From contig NC_087074.1 in the NCBI RefSeq assembly GCF_026151205.1, positions 17,274,712-17,338,711 of the forward strand: a DNA stretch of 64,000 nt, given 5' to 3'. This DNA comes from Bolinopsis microptera (taxonomy: Eukaryota > Ctenophora > Tentaculata > Lobata > Bolinopsidae). Positions 12,887 through 23,789 of this stretch are shown here, piece by piece. Within the stretch, counting starts at the first letter, position 1; every line of letters starts with the position of its first letter. Below the pieces are notes generated by a model, which saw nothing but the letters and a program-made list of their open reading frames with translations, searched no databases and was not told the DNA's origin. The translations under genes and the position numbers were made by a program.

Positions 12887-15094
12887 TTATAGTTTTACTT
12901 GTCCACGAATGATCTTTTCATATAGAATATTGTCTAAACGAACATAATTTCCTATTGAAGGATCGCAGAAATAGAGCGGCGAACTGATCTTCGAAGGGTC
13001 GAAGCCTTCCCGAGAAAGTATTGTTTTTATGTGTTTAAACGTTCCAGTAGTTTCTATTATCTCCTGCAATGTGAACTATTTAGACATGTAAGCAAAGTGT
13101 GAATAATTTTTATAAGTGGATTAACTACAGGATAATTTCCAAGTAGAGGACTAATGTTAACATTTTTTATGTTTAATATCATCAGTGTTACACAATACCA
13201 AACAATAAAATAATCACGCAATAAATAGCATAGTTCAGTTACCTGTATTCTGATGAAGAGAGGTCGAGCATAGGCTGGCAGTCTCACACATATGTGATCA
13301 TAAAGCGCCTCCAAGTCCAGAGCGCTGGAACTGCGGCACACCAGCGCTACCATTCCAGCGCGCCCGTCGTGTCCGGGGATCTGGACCCCATACGCGTTCA
13401 CCTCTTCTACCTGCAATGGAGTAAGTTGCACGTGTGTGATGATGGAGAGTCTAGTCTCATATTGTTCCTAATGTAAATATTCGGAGAAACTCAGCTAATC
13501 AAAAATATCACTTGATCTAACACTCGGGATATCCTAAAAAGCTAAAAAGGATAATAAAACGTTTTAAAAATGCATTAAGAAATATTAACATAAGAATACA
13601 AACCTGTTGGAAGGATGAGATAGCTTGAGCTACCTCAGTAGTTGCCACATTCTCTCCCTTCCACCTAAACGTATCTCCGATCCTATCAATAAAGTACATG
13701 TTCCTGTATTGGTCCTCTTTAAACAGATCCCCTGTATTAAACCAACTATCTCCCCCACTAAACACATTCCGTAATATCTTCTTGTTAGTTATGGACTTGT
13801 CTCCCACGTAACCATCAAACGGGTACCGGGCTGACATTTTACCTATCAATAATCCAACTTCGTCAGCTGCTGCTTCTTGGCAGTATCCGTTAGCATCAGT
13901 GTACACTTGGTCTGTTTCTATATTGTATCTGATAATCCTCGCGCAGTGCAGGAAGGGAAGAACACAGGGAGCGAAGCCTACTGAGTGTCGTACATTGTGC
14001 CGGTTAACGAAGATAACATTTCCCTCGGTCGAAGCGTAGAATTCTCCGATTTGTGGAATGTTGAATTTCTCCCTGAAGATATCCCAGACATCAGGCCGGA
14101 GACCGTTACCAAATGCAAGACGGAGCTTATGTTGCTGCTGAAAAGGAGAAGTTGGAGTGTTACAGAGATATCTACACAACTCTCCTACATACTGGAACAC
14201 AGTGACGTTCTCTTCCGCCACATCCTGCCAGAATCTGGTGGTAGAGAACTTTTTCCTCAGAATTACAGCACACCCAGTTGTTATCATGATACCGAACCCA
14301 ACAGTGGAGGCAGCACTGTGGTACATGGGTAGGGTGATGTAGAGCCGGTCTTCTTTTGTGAAGCGGAACAGAGCAGCGTACCCGTACGCTACCCACATTG
14401 ACTTCTTATGCTTCATGATAGCAGCCTTGGGGAGACCCGTCGTTCCACTGGTGAATATGTAATAAAGTGGGCTGAGGTATGTTACATTCTTCCTGAAGAT
14501 AGCGGGAGGAGCACACGCGGACCTAGTTTCGGGTTTTATTGAGTTAGAGTCATCGCCACCAATGGTGAAGGAGGAAATTAGGAGCTCACACAGTTCAGAC
14601 TGGATTGGCTGCAGAAACTCTGCCAGCTCATGGTTTACAATGACTGCTCTTGCTTTGCATGTTTTAATTCCGTGTAGCAAGCTAACACCTCTGATGTTGT
14701 TGTTAAGAAACGCACATTCAACCCCAACCTTAGCAAAACCCATCCACAGAGCAAAGAAATCCGGACAGTTTGGTAGGAAAAGAGCGATGACATCTCCCTT
14801 GATAAACCCAGAATCAAGTGCCCAGTGAGAAAATTGGTTGATCCTCGATTCAACTTGTCCGAATGTTAATGTTTTACCCTCGAACACGATACAAGGTCGA
14901 TCTTTGTGCTTGGCAGAAGTTATCTCCCACTGGTCCACGAGGGTGAAGTTTCCTTTTATCAACTGGATCAGGTCCACACCAACCCTCACTTTGTAGTTTA
15001 TAAAACCAATCCGGGCATCTCGGAAAAATGTGGGGTATTTCCAAAGAAAGATGGAGAACAAAACCACAGACCCCACTGCCAACCACAATACCAT
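12887..15094 (-). CDS. SLC27: Very-long-chain acyl-CoA synthetase / fatty acid transport protein (SLC27 family)
   Basis: Three coding exons on the minus strand: 15094-13604, 13410-13243 and 13063-12887, all joined in phase 0, giving about 611 residues, normal for the family. Residues 1-20 form a hydrophobic N-terminal membrane segment. The AMP-binding P-loop YIFTSGTTGLPKAA is at about 212-225. It is followed by the FATP signature region with YIGELCRYL-like sequence (here YVGELCRYL), GNGLRPDVW and FYASTEGN, and then GDSWFNTGDLF and the RIGDTFRWKGENVAT hinge. The enzyme activates long and very-long fatty acids to acyl-CoA at the ER or plasma membrane, driving uptake. The paralogue number cannot be fixed from sequence alone. 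The C-terminal exon ends GQVKL, without the extended tail of some vertebrate members. Confidence 0.93.
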
Positions 15095-15866
15095 GCTTCT
15101 TCCAAGATTTAGTTCATGATCTGAAAATAGTTTAAATAGTTTACATTTATGATGTCATGATATGGTTATCGTTGCTATCTGTGAAAAAATGTACGATAGA
15201 ATATCTGAAATCGAGAAATACCTTAAAAATCGAATTTCATTGAATTAGTCTTTTTTTGGAATTATATTACATAATGTTATACATTTCAAGATGGAATTAT
15301 CATGTTTTGAAAAGCAAAGAAAACAATTTAGATCAGTAATAAATAATATATCATCATTATATTTGATAATCAGAATAAATTCAGAATATAATGTAAAATT
15401 TTTAGTTTTCAAAACTAAGTCTTAAAATAATTTATTAAGTTTACAGGATATAATGACTTCGTTATCCGTACAAAATAGACAATCATATTCAATTCCTGGG
15501 AACCGAAAAACGTTGCAAAATATTATGCGTTCAAACATTCCTAGTTTACATTACATATTCTTAGGTACATATTACAAAAGATCACACGCAACATTCGTAA
15601 CATCGTAAACCATAATTTTAAAACAACAGAGATAAAATTTAACAAAAACCAAGAAAATTGCAATAGAATTGGGGAGAATTAAAAATAAGTCATATAATAT
15701 ATTAAAAACAAAGTAAGTTGATACAATGATGGTGCTTACTGTTATATAAGATTTAGATAAATCGAGCTTCAAACATGAATTCATGAAAGTTGTCGTAAAG
15801 ACACGACAATTAAACGGGGCGTTGAACAATCCATCCTTTTCACCCATGTTTCATAAAATTAGAATC
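15095..15866. other. Intergenic, upstream of the SLC27 gene
   Basis: AT-rich sequence with no exon I can support. It should contain the promoter and 5' UTR of the minus-strand SLC27 gene. The minus-strand open frame here (15572-15847) has no recognisable protein features. Confidence 0.5.
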
Positions 15867-16235
15867 GCTTGTTGCTTGAGACACTTTTCTTTTCTACAGC
15901 TTTGCTAAATTGAAAACTGTCCAAAATAAGGTTCTTTGTCAAGCAGCAGTTTCATTTTGTAATCCTTGAAGATATCTTGATGGGGCTGTCAGGTGTAGCA
16001 CTTCGAATCTAGGTGATCTACTCGTCACAATCTATGAGTACAGAGTAAAGGACTCAGGCTTCGTTAGCTGTAATTATGTAGGTTTCACTAGCTTGATCTG
16101 GATGGGTCGACTTCTGAGTGACAATTTTAAGGTATCATAAACATGAAAGATTCACTATATAAAAATTCCCTCGACCACACCCTTCAAATATTGCAGATAC
16201 GATGTTCTAAATTGACGTTCCCTCCTGTCCGAATC
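15867..16235 (-). pseudogene. Degenerate partial copy of the RalGAPA 3' coding end
   Basis: This segment aligns by eye, in the same orientation, with 17998 to about 18450 of the intact gene. Corresponding blocks are tttgtcaagcagcag (15935) versus tttgtcgagcagcag (18074), aatccttgaagat (15961) versus gatccttgaagat (18102), gggtcgacttctgagtgaca (16104) versus gggtcggttctgggtgaca (18292), and tccctcgacca...gataccatgtt-like sequence near 16168-16210 versus 18364-18410. Many indels and substitutions destroy the reading frame. The copy ends abruptly at the mariner-like element. It is the remnant of a tandem or retroposed duplication. Confidence 0.75.
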
Positions 16236-17763
16236 ACTTGAGACTCGCTTCTTCACACTCCGACAAGCGTTCGTAGCAAACGCTGGGTCCCATATTATGG
16301 ATGATGTCGATCTGTGTTCTTTACAGGGAATGAGTAGCTGCGTGATGATTGCAATAGGATATCCTTAAAGAGTGGTCCTTCACCCACCCCCACAGGAAGA
16401 AGTCACACGGTGTAAGGTCAGGACTTCTAGCCGGCCAGTGTGTTCCAAGATGTTGTCCGATGGTTCTGTGGGCGAACTTGTTAGCGAGGAAATTCTGAAC
16501 TGGTCGAACGATGTGAGGTCGAGCTCCATCCTGCATGAACCACCAGTCCGTGGTGAGGTAGGGGTTGTTGAAGGAGAACTGCGACAGATCAGGATACTTG
16601 TTCTCCAGCAGATCCATATAGCGAACTCCGTTGACTGTCACTCTACTTCCGTTTTCTTCGTAAAAGTAAGGTCCTAGGATTCCACGAGAACTGATGGCGC
16701 ACCAGATCGTGACCTTTTCAGGAAAAGCCGTTCTCTCCACCACTTCATCCGGTCTAGTAGAGCCCCAGTGAATTGCATTCTGGGAGTTGAAATCTATCCT
16801 CGATTGGAAATCACGGTCCAAAAGTTTGTGTTTCTTTGTGATTCGGTAGGCTCGGTTAGAAACGTCTTGCTTTAGGATTCGCTGAAGGGTTGTTCTGCTG
16901 ATGTCTAAGGCAGGAGCTCGTTTCCGGGTGCCAATCTTAGGTGTGTCCATCACGTCACCAACAACCATCGTGATGTTTTCTACAGTCCTCACAGTTCGTC
17001 TTCTGCCGACTCTTCGCCGATCGTGTGCAGAAAACGTAAACTTGATCTTGTGATGAATGTCAAAGCAGCTTTTCCGGCAAGGGGGTGGTCGGTTGAATTT
17101 CATCTGAAATTGTCGTTTAATCTGAGGGTAGAACTCCCCATTTTCTTTCTTCAGGTAGACGAACAATCGTTGTTCTGCAGTAAAGGGAGGATAGTGAACC
17201 ATTTTCGATGATTCAATGGATTGTTCATTCCTTTTTATTGATTGTAAGGAACCTGTGACTAGCAGGGCTAACAAGCCCTGAAATGGTGACACCACCATAA
17301 ATTCGTGTGATAGCGTTTTAGGTGCTGTCAGCTGTATAGGCCGGCCCATAAGCAGGCTGCAACCAATCAAGCGGTGCATGTGAGCCAAACAGGCCATTAA
17401 CCAAGTGACGAGATCACTGACTGAGTGCTCGGATCACGTATCCGATGAGTTTTGAAATGGTCATAACTTAGCCATATTTTAACCAATGAACTTGAAACTT
17501 TGGGAAAAGTTTTCAATTATCAAGCCAAATGTGTGCAAAAAATTTTGAGTTCTTAGCTTAAAGCGTTCTCATTTTATGAAGACAATAGTGAAAAAGAGGG
17601 AGTGTCACGCCACGCCCACTGTAATTGGGCGTGGCTTACGAAACTTTCAGGAAATCTAAGTTTGACCCATATCTATAATCTCTGACATTTTGGTGCAATT
17701 TGGAGACGAATTACGTGAGTTATTAAGAGGTTGCGTGTGGGTAGTCACTTATGGGCCACCCTG
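16236..17763 (-). mobile_element. Mariner/IS630-like DNA transposon, one end missing
   Basis: The right end carries a typical terminal inverted repeat, reading outward as cagggtggcccataagt (complement of 17747-17763) next to a TA dinucleotide, as expected for TA-targeting IS630-Tc1-mariner elements. A transposase-like frame runs leftward. No matching inverted repeat is seen at the left boundary, where the sequence passes directly into the RalGAPA pseudogene, so that end is truncated. Confidence 0.8.
16321..17202 (-). pseudogene. Mariner-like transposase, inactivated
   Basis: Starting at the Met at 17202 the frame gives 293 residues: an HTH region (FTAEQRLFVYL onward), GRRRTVRT linker, ISRTTLQRIL second HTH, then the catalytic part with VTIWCAISSRGILGPYF, WFMQDGARPH and SPDLTPCDFFLWG. 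The last two aspartates fit a DD34D spacing. The stretch that should hold the first catalytic Asp (FSDEAxF-type motif) seems deleted between FQSRIDF and NSQNAIHW. A stop at 16321-16323 is followed by in-frame sequence that still resembles the transposase C-terminus. The protein is therefore unlikely to be active. An upstream in-frame extension to 17397 is probably non-coding. Confidence 0.8.
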
Positions 17764-17957
17764 TAATATAAAATAATCAAATAATCTGGCACTCCTATTA
17801 AAACTCTCATGCGCTGTTTCCGAAACAATTAGTTTAGGCCAAAATTGAACTAAAACTGATTTAGCATAAATCAACTTCCAAAGATGAAAAATTCATTAAT
17901 TTAGTAACAGTAAAAACTTAAGAAATAAACGTCTTAACTAAATAAAACCATCCTGTG

Positions 17958-20900
17958 CTACCTCCTAGTAGTATAAACATTATCCGAATCTGACAGTTCC
18001 CGTTGCTTGGGCCACTTTTTCTTTTTCTCAGCTCGCTCACTCTCGGACATGTCCTGGCTAGAATAACTGGTACTTTGTCGAGCAGCAGGTTTCTTTTTGT
18101 AGATCCTTGAAGATCCAGCTCTTTGATGTGGCTGCTTGGTTTCAGGCACTGTCGATCTAGCGTAATCCTTGTACTCGTCAAAGTCTATGAGGGAAGGTGA
18201 CATTAGCTCACAAGCGAACTCCTCAAAGGTCACGTCTCGTTTGTAGTTCTGCAATTTGTCCAGATTTCTAGCTCTATCCCTGTAGAATGTGGGTCGGTTC
18301 TGGGTGACAGTTATGGCTCTCTTAGCGTTGATGATGGTTTTCCGGACTAGTTCAGGTAAAATGTCCCTGTCGACCAGGGCCCCGTCAAATAGCGGCCCGA
18401 TACCATGTTCTATCTTGGACTTCTCCTCCTTGTCACGGAAATTAACAATGACTTGAACTCGGCACTTCTTCAAATCCTTCATAGGGTAGATAACGATAAC
18501 GTAATTCAGGTAGGACGATTTGAAAGTGTCTATGTTAACATCTCGGTTATGTTCGGACCAGATAACCCCAATGTAATCGTTCCCGATGTACTTAAACCGG
18601 TAAAGAGCAGCTTCTTGGTTGCCCGGTTCCAGTCTAGTTCCAATGTGAAACACAACCTCTACTGTAGCAGTGGCGTAGTGCACTGTTGTGCTCTTCATCA
18701 CGTCTGTACCGATAGTTGGCACGTAGCCATGCAGATCGCTCCAGTTTACCTCCCATCCTAAACCTTGAACGAATTCTTCAAATTCCTTAGATCCCACGTT
18801 GTGACTGAGAGCATCCTTGCGTTTCTCGTCCCCCAGAGCGATGTAGATGAGACCGAACTTGTGTATTTCTCGATTGACAACGTTGTCCAGTTCATTTATA
18901 GCTCCCAGCACATCTTTCTCCTTCTCGATAATCTTTGATTGGTTGAGGAGTTCTACTTGTCTACCGTACTCCTCAAAACGCTTGTTCCAGGAGAGCAATC
19001 CTAGTGCACTTGCGAGACTGCGACATTGTTGAAAGGGGGATCCTGTCTCAAAGAAGATGGACCGGCTGGCCGAGACATCGCTCCCTATTGTCAGATTATC
19101 AGGTGTGTCAGATGTCATGGAATTCTCATTCTCCTCGTTAATCTTCTGATTACGGAGCATGCTGCCCACTTTGTTAAACAAATCCTCCTGTCTGTTTGGT
19201 TTCTTCAGTTCACGGTAGAAGGGCAGTTCAGGTGATGTTGCTTTTATGTAATCTATCGTCTGATAAAGTCTGTCCCTCCCATTATCAGGGCAAGATGGAG
19301 CACCAGAGTCTGTTCTGCAGAGGGTTCGGGAGGGAGTCAGAGTGGGACAGTCTTCTAAATCAACTTGATCAGAAGTGCCATCAACCAGCTCTGAGGGGGG
19401 AAGGGGAGAGTCTGGAGTCTCTTTAAGAGCAAACAACTTTTTACTCAACCAAGAAAACCTTCCGGCAATGTTTCTGAAAATAACCCTGCTGTAGCCAGGC
19501 TGAGATTCAAACGGTAGGTCGAGGAAAAGTTCAACCTTGTGGGGCAAACTACCAAACTCCACCAACGAAATAACGCTGCTTTTGTCCATCATAAGAATTT
19601 GCAGATCCTGCTTCTGGCTGAGGTGGGTGGTCTCCCCATTATTATCCTCTCGGTTGTACTCGTAGACCATGCTAGAAGAGTAGTCAGGTCCACCACATAG
19701 AGGAAACTGGTGATAACGCTGACATAAGATGAGCAGAGCAGCAGCTGCACAACACTTGATGTTCTTGTGGATATGGGGTTCTTGAGAACCTGGGAGGACA
19801 GGGTAGGACATGTCGATAGTTTCCAGGTTCACGTCCCCTTCCCTCATGTCTGTTATCTTGTAGTCTCTCAGTCTATCTAGGTGTGTTGAACAGTATGCTC
19901 CCACCTGATCACTGAATGTTTTCTCCAGTGCCACCAGTTGGAGTACTTTGAAAACAGTTTTAAGAAGTGAGGTGTACTCAGCATAGAGTACATTCCTAGG
20001 TCTGCTCAGATCGTCTGGTGAGGCATTGGTGTTGTGGATGTTTTCTGGCATGCACAACACCCAGTCAAGTAGTGCCATAATAGTTGTTGTGATAACTGCC
20101 TCCTGATAAGATTTCAAAACATTATCCTTGGCAGGAGGAGGCTTGGGAGTAGAATTAAAACTAGAGCTCTGGGAACTAGAGATAGGGTCAAACAGAGGGG
20201 TGGAACCTGGGGTAGTGGGACTACCACAATCATACTCATCATCAGTCAGGGTCTGAGCATCCATGTATTGGTGCAGAGAGGACAGTAGTGTTTCTATAAT
20301 TTGTTTAGGAAGAGTGGGGTCGACCTGGAGGAGTTTGTTAAAGTCATCAGCAACGTCTCTGACAACGGAGAGTGCGGATAAAGCAACCTTACTGTTGGTA
20401 GACCGCACCTGTAACATCACGATATTGATGAGATCTGTGAGGTTCCTGACATCAGCATACTTGGTGTTGGATCTTGAGGACGATATCTCGCTGGGTGATG
20501 ATATCTCTATTTTGTTGATAATCTGAGTGGGAGACTCGCGACCTGCTTCCACTCTCAAATCTGTTCTCTTTGAGAGCAAGGTAACTATCACGTACCCCAA
20601 CATCTGGATAGCTTGGCTCCTGTTGAACTGATCAGTCTCAGATTTAGCAACTTCCTTCATTGTGATAACTATCTGCTGTTTGAGTGATTCATCAGCCCAC
20701 GGGTACGTATAGAGGGAGCCAAGTAGAACGATTGCATCTGCTTTAGGACCACTAGCTAGGGTCGGGTCCAGGACACTGATGGCTCCCTCGGACAAACACT
20801 TCATAAGATCGTGCAGCTGACACCCGTTCAGGTTGATGGAGAAGAGGTGTTTTGTTCCTTTCACCACTTCAAACAGCAGGTCTTGCTTCGTTTTCTGGTA

Positions 20901-23789
20901 GCACCTGTTGTTACCCATGTAGCTTATCTTCTCTACCGGTCTAACTCCCTCTTTCTTAAGGCAGTTCAACAATACATTGTAGAACAGATGAAGCATTGGT
21001 ACAGGAGGTTTTATCGGATTTAACCTGACCAGGCACTTGCAAAGCATCCTCATGGCCGACTTCTTCCCGGGTAGGAACTCTTCTGACGGGTTCATGAGGA
21101 AAGCTTCAAAGAACCAGGGAAGAATATGGTAGATGTAGGTGAATACAGGGTGGTCAGGCACGTTGTCTCGATAGTTGCTGCCTGTGTGCTTCCTGTCTTG
21201 CTTTCCCTTGTTGTCATCTAGCCACAGTAACATGTCCAGAATATCACTCAGACTCTCAAACATCCTCTTATGAAGGATGGCGCTCTTCGAGAACTTGTTT
21301 GGGTTTCCCTTCAATGTAAGGAATCGTCTCCAGAGGATTATGGGGTGCTCTCCGTTGTTAGGTCGCAACTCATCATCATCGTTATTGTGGTCATCCCATT
21401 GCTGGTTGTTCCCGTTTCTTATGGAGACAGATTGTATGAAGATCTTGTTCAGACCGTGATAGTGATACTCGATTGAATGGCAGGGATGAATCCTCTCTCC
21501 ACTTTTTGTTTTACTTTTCTGAATCGTCGATTTTTCACTTCTAAAAGGACGTTGAAGTTTTGGAAGTTTTGCCAGGGCAGCGTTGAATTTAGCATTTAGA
21601 TGCGACTTTTCCTCGATATGGCTCTGTAGTTTACCTTTTGCTTTCGGAGTTTTTTCGTCTTTTTCACAGTGAGGTTTCCACTCTACACCGTACACCTGAA
21701 CAAATATCTCTTGAGTGAGTGTTTTCATGACTTCGTGCCAAAACTCGTTTGCCTTTGGAGCAGTTTCGTCTTTCTCCTCAAGTTTGGATAGAAGGTTTCT
21801 AAGATGTTTCCACGTGTTGATCGGCAGAACAACCTTCCTGCCCACAAACCTTACAACGTGCAGCAGGTTTAGAAGCTGCTTCTCGTACGTTTGTATGGGG
21901 AAGTTGTTGTCGAAGTTATGCTCGATACCCTTGATCATGCAGAGAATAATCCTAAAGCAGGTGTTAGCATCTGCCTGCTCTATCTGCTGAACAATCAGAC
22001 TGTAATATCCCATGGTAGTTTGAGCAACTAACTCGATCATTTTCTTTGTCTGCCCTGAGAAGTTCGAGTAGGAATAAGGATATCTGAGAAGGGGAGCAAC
22101 GTTCAGAGTCGCTGACTTCAGAAAGCTCCTAATTACTTTAGAGTTTTTCTGCCTCCGTCTCTTGCTGTTCCTAGGATTATCAGAGAGGAACTCGGGACAA
22201 TGCTGGCTCTCCGTCTTGTTCCCCAGCACATTGCAGTCTTTAATGTTGTAGATCAGTTCGCTGTACAATGTTATCATCTTGATGAAGCTAAACTCCTGGT
22301 GTTCCTCTAGCGACATGAGATCTGCAAAGTTACTCTCCGTTCTTCTCTGCAAAATGAGAGGTCCATGTTCGAAAGCGTCGTTCATAAGTTTAACGTTGTC
22401 TCTGTCCGTGAAGAGCACTCTATCCACTATCCGACACACTTCAATCTGTTCTTTATAATTCTCCGCCTCTGTATACGTGTCACCCATTTTAGAAACAAAC
22501 ATACAATTGGTCTTTTCGTGCGGTAAAATTGATTTCCCGTGCTTCACAAACCACTTCATGATCTTATCACTCAGCAGGAAGATGCTCTCCAACTGATCGT
22601 TTGGCAATTCATTCATTGGTTTGTTGAAGTGGTCTCCCACCTCTTTCTCAATGATCAGCGGGCAGTCAGTTCCCCTGTGGTTAGATTCACAGCGTGGACA
22701 AAGCGGACAGTTCCTGGTGCTGTGTCCGGAACTTCTACATTTGGTGCACCGCTCCTCTACCTCCTCGTAATCGTGATAGCTAAGGGGCTTGATAGCAAAG
22801 ATATTATCGTCTGTGGGCAATGACTGAGGTAAGGGTGAGTCGGGAGTGCCTGTGTCCGGGTCGGATCTGTAGGAGGAGGTAGAGGAGTGGACCCGTTCTA
22901 GTCTGTGTTCACGAGGTGGGAGAGCTGGTGGCAGTGACGCTGACTGACTGTGTTCACTCCGGTGTTCGGGAATGTTCTCGTAGAGTCTCACGTGACCACT
23001 TGAGGATAACGTTGAAGAGCGTTTACACTCTGACGTTGTCCGGTGTTTCGAGCTTCTTTCTTTACGTTTTTCGTAACCTCGAAGTATCTCTTCGAGGTAG
23101 TTTTTCTTGCAGAGGTTAAAAACTGTTCTAAACCCTTTGATGCGGCGTTCTTGCAGCTCCACTTCAGTGACATTGGGCCAGTGTATGTGTGTTATGTTGC
23201 AAGTGAGACTGTCCAGTAGGAACTCGAACCGTGGGACGACTGTTTCTCTGTCAGGACTGTCTTGTTCGGGATGCTTTATTTCCGGTAAGATGTGGTTGAA
23301 AACATCAACCGCTATTGAGTTGTGCTTGTGTTTCAAATCCATGAGACCCAAAATCCAAAGTACCGTTAGCCTTATACCTTTTTGTTTAAGTGTCGCTGTA
23401 TTATTTGGAGCGAGATTGACGGTTGATGATAATATCTCTTTGAGCATCCCAGCGATCCCATGGTAATGCCACAAATCATTGATTTTGTCCGGTAGGTATT
23501 GTAAAACTCTTTCTAAAGTCGGTATAATAACATCCAATAAATCAGCTTCCTCAGCCCCACTTTTCTTGTGTTTCTTCATTTGTACATGGTCAAGATAGTG
23601 CCAGAAAGCTTCGTAGATCAAGAATATGATCTCACCACAATTATCCCTCAAGAAGGAGGTACCTTCATACGGGTCCTTACTGCGACCATCTTTAGCATGT
23701 AGATAAGCCTGTAACCGCTCCTTTGGACTCTTGCTAGTGTCCGCAAACTTGCTGATGCAGCCCCCATCTTTGGGCTTCTTCAGTTTCAT
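17958..23789 (-). CDS. RALGAPA: Ral GTPase-activating protein subunit alpha, intronless, with zinc knuckles
   Basis: One uninterrupted frame of 1943 residues. An in-frame TGA lies two codons before the ATG, supporting the start. The N-terminal region matches the RalGAPA start pattern (SPKERLQAYL, YEAFWHYLDHV, GIRLTVLWILGLM). The mid-region is long and helical, and a conserved block NIKCCAAAALLILCQRYHQFPL precedes the GAP domain. The Rap/Ran-GAP domain spans about 1640-1850 with the catalytic asparagine thumb in IGND (Asn 1737), then IWSEH, VIVIYPMKD and GPLFDGA. The known complex (alpha plus beta) inactivates RalA/RalB downstream of Akt. Unusual features are a CCHC zinc knuckle (CTKCRSSGHSTRNC, 348-361), a second related cluster (CPRCESNHRGTDC, 364-376) in a Ser/Pro-rich linker, and the absence of introns over 5.8 kb. 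Confidence 0.92.
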   Translation of the reverse strand: MKLKKPKDGGCISKFADTSKSPKERLQAYLHAKDGRSKDPYEGTSFLRDNCGEIIFLIYEAFWHYLDHVQMKKHKKSGAEEADLLDVIIPTLERVLQYLPDKINDLWHYHGIAGMLKEILSSTVNLAPNNTATLKQKGIRLTVLWILGLMDLKHKHNSIAVDVFNHILPEIKHPEQDSPDRETVVPRFEFLLDSLTCNITHIHWPNVTEVELQERRIKGFRTVFNLCKKNYLEEILRGYEKRKERSSKHRTTSECKRSSTLSSSGHVRLYENIPEHRSEHSQSASLPPALPPREHRLERVHSSTSSYRSDPDTGTPDSPLPQSLPTDDNIFAIKPLSYHDYEEVEERCTKCRSSGHSTRNCPLCPRCESNHRGTDCPLIIEKEVGDHFNKPMNELPNDQLESIFLLSDKIMKWFVKHGKSILPHEKTNCMFVSKMGDTYTEAENYKEQIEVCRIVDRVLFTDRDNVKLMNDAFEHGPLILQRRTESNFADLMSLEEHQEFSFIKMITLYSELIYNIKDCNVLGNKTESQHCPEFLSDNPRNSKRRRQKNSKVIRSFLKSATLNVAPLLRYPYSYSNFSGQTKKMIELVAQTTMGYYSLIVQQIEQADANTCFRIILCMIKGIEHNFDNNFPIQTYEKQLLNLLHVVRFVGRKVVLPINTWKHLRNLLSKLEEKDETAPKANEFWHEVMKTLTQEIFVQVYGVEWKPHCEKDEKTPKAKGKLQSHIEEKSHLNAKFNAALAKLPKLQRPFRSEKSTIQKSKTKSGERIHPCHSIEYHYHGLNKIFIQSVSIRNGNNQQWDDHNNDDDELRPNNGEHPIILWRRFLTLKGNPNKFSKSAILHKRMFESLSDILDMLLWLDDNKGKQDRKHTGSNYRDNVPDHPVFTYIYHILPWFFEAFLMNPSEEFLPGKKSAMRMLCKCLVRLNPIKPPVPMLHLFYNVLLNCLKKEGVRPVEKISYMGNNRCYQKTKQDLLFEVVKGTKHLFSINLNGCQLHDLMKCLSEGAISVLDPTLASGPKADAIVLLGSLYTYPWADESLKQQIVITMKEVAKSETDQFNRSQAIQMLGYVIVTLLSKRTDLRVEAGRESPTQIINKIEISSPSEISSSRSNTKYADVRNLTDLINIVMLQVRSTNSKVALSALSVVRDVADDFNKLLQVDPTLPKQIIETLLSSLHQYMDAQTLTDDEYDCGSPTTPGSTPLFDPISSSQSSSFNSTPKPPPAKDNVLKSYQEAVITTTIMALLDWVLCMPENIHNTNASPDDLSRPRNVLYAEYTSLLKTVFKVLQLVALEKTFSDQVGAYCSTHLDRLRDYKITDMREGDVNLETIDMSYPVLPGSQEPHIHKNIKCCAAAALLILCQRYHQFPLCGGPDYSSSMVYEYNREDNNGETTHLSQKQDLQILMMDKSSVISLVEFGSLPHKVELFLDLPFESQPGYSRVIFRNIAGRFSWLSKKLFALKETPDSPLPPSELVDGTSDQVDLEDCPTLTPSRTLCRTDSGAPSCPDNGRDRLYQTIDYIKATSPELPFYRELKKPNRQEDLFNKVGSMLRNQKINEENENSMTSDTPDNLTIGSDVSASRSIFFETGSPFQQCRSLASALGLLSWNKRFEEYGRQVELLNQSKIIEKEKDVLGAINELDNVVNREIHKFGLIYIALGDEKRKDALSHNVGSKEFEEFVQGLGWEVNWSDLHGYVPTIGTDVMKSTTVHYATATVEVVFHIGTRLEPGNQEAALYRFKYIGNDYIGVIWSEHNRDVNIDTFKSSYLNYVIVIYPMKDLKKCRVQVIVNFRDKEEKSKIEHGIGPLFDGALVDRDILPELVRKTIINAKRAITVTQNRPTFYRDRARNLDKLQNYKRDVTFEEFACELMSPSLIDFDEYKDYARSTVPETKQPHQRAGSSRIYKKKPAARQSTSYSSQDMSESERAEKKKKWPKQRELSDSDNVYTTRR

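Noticed and set aside
13985-14332. Plus-strand ORFs across the SLC27 exon
   Set aside because: Antisense to a clear AMP-binding enzyme; composition explained by the complementary codons.
15572-15847. Minus-strand 91-residue hydrophobic ORF
   Set aside because: AT-driven F/L/I/V composition, no recognisable domain, no splice or gene context.
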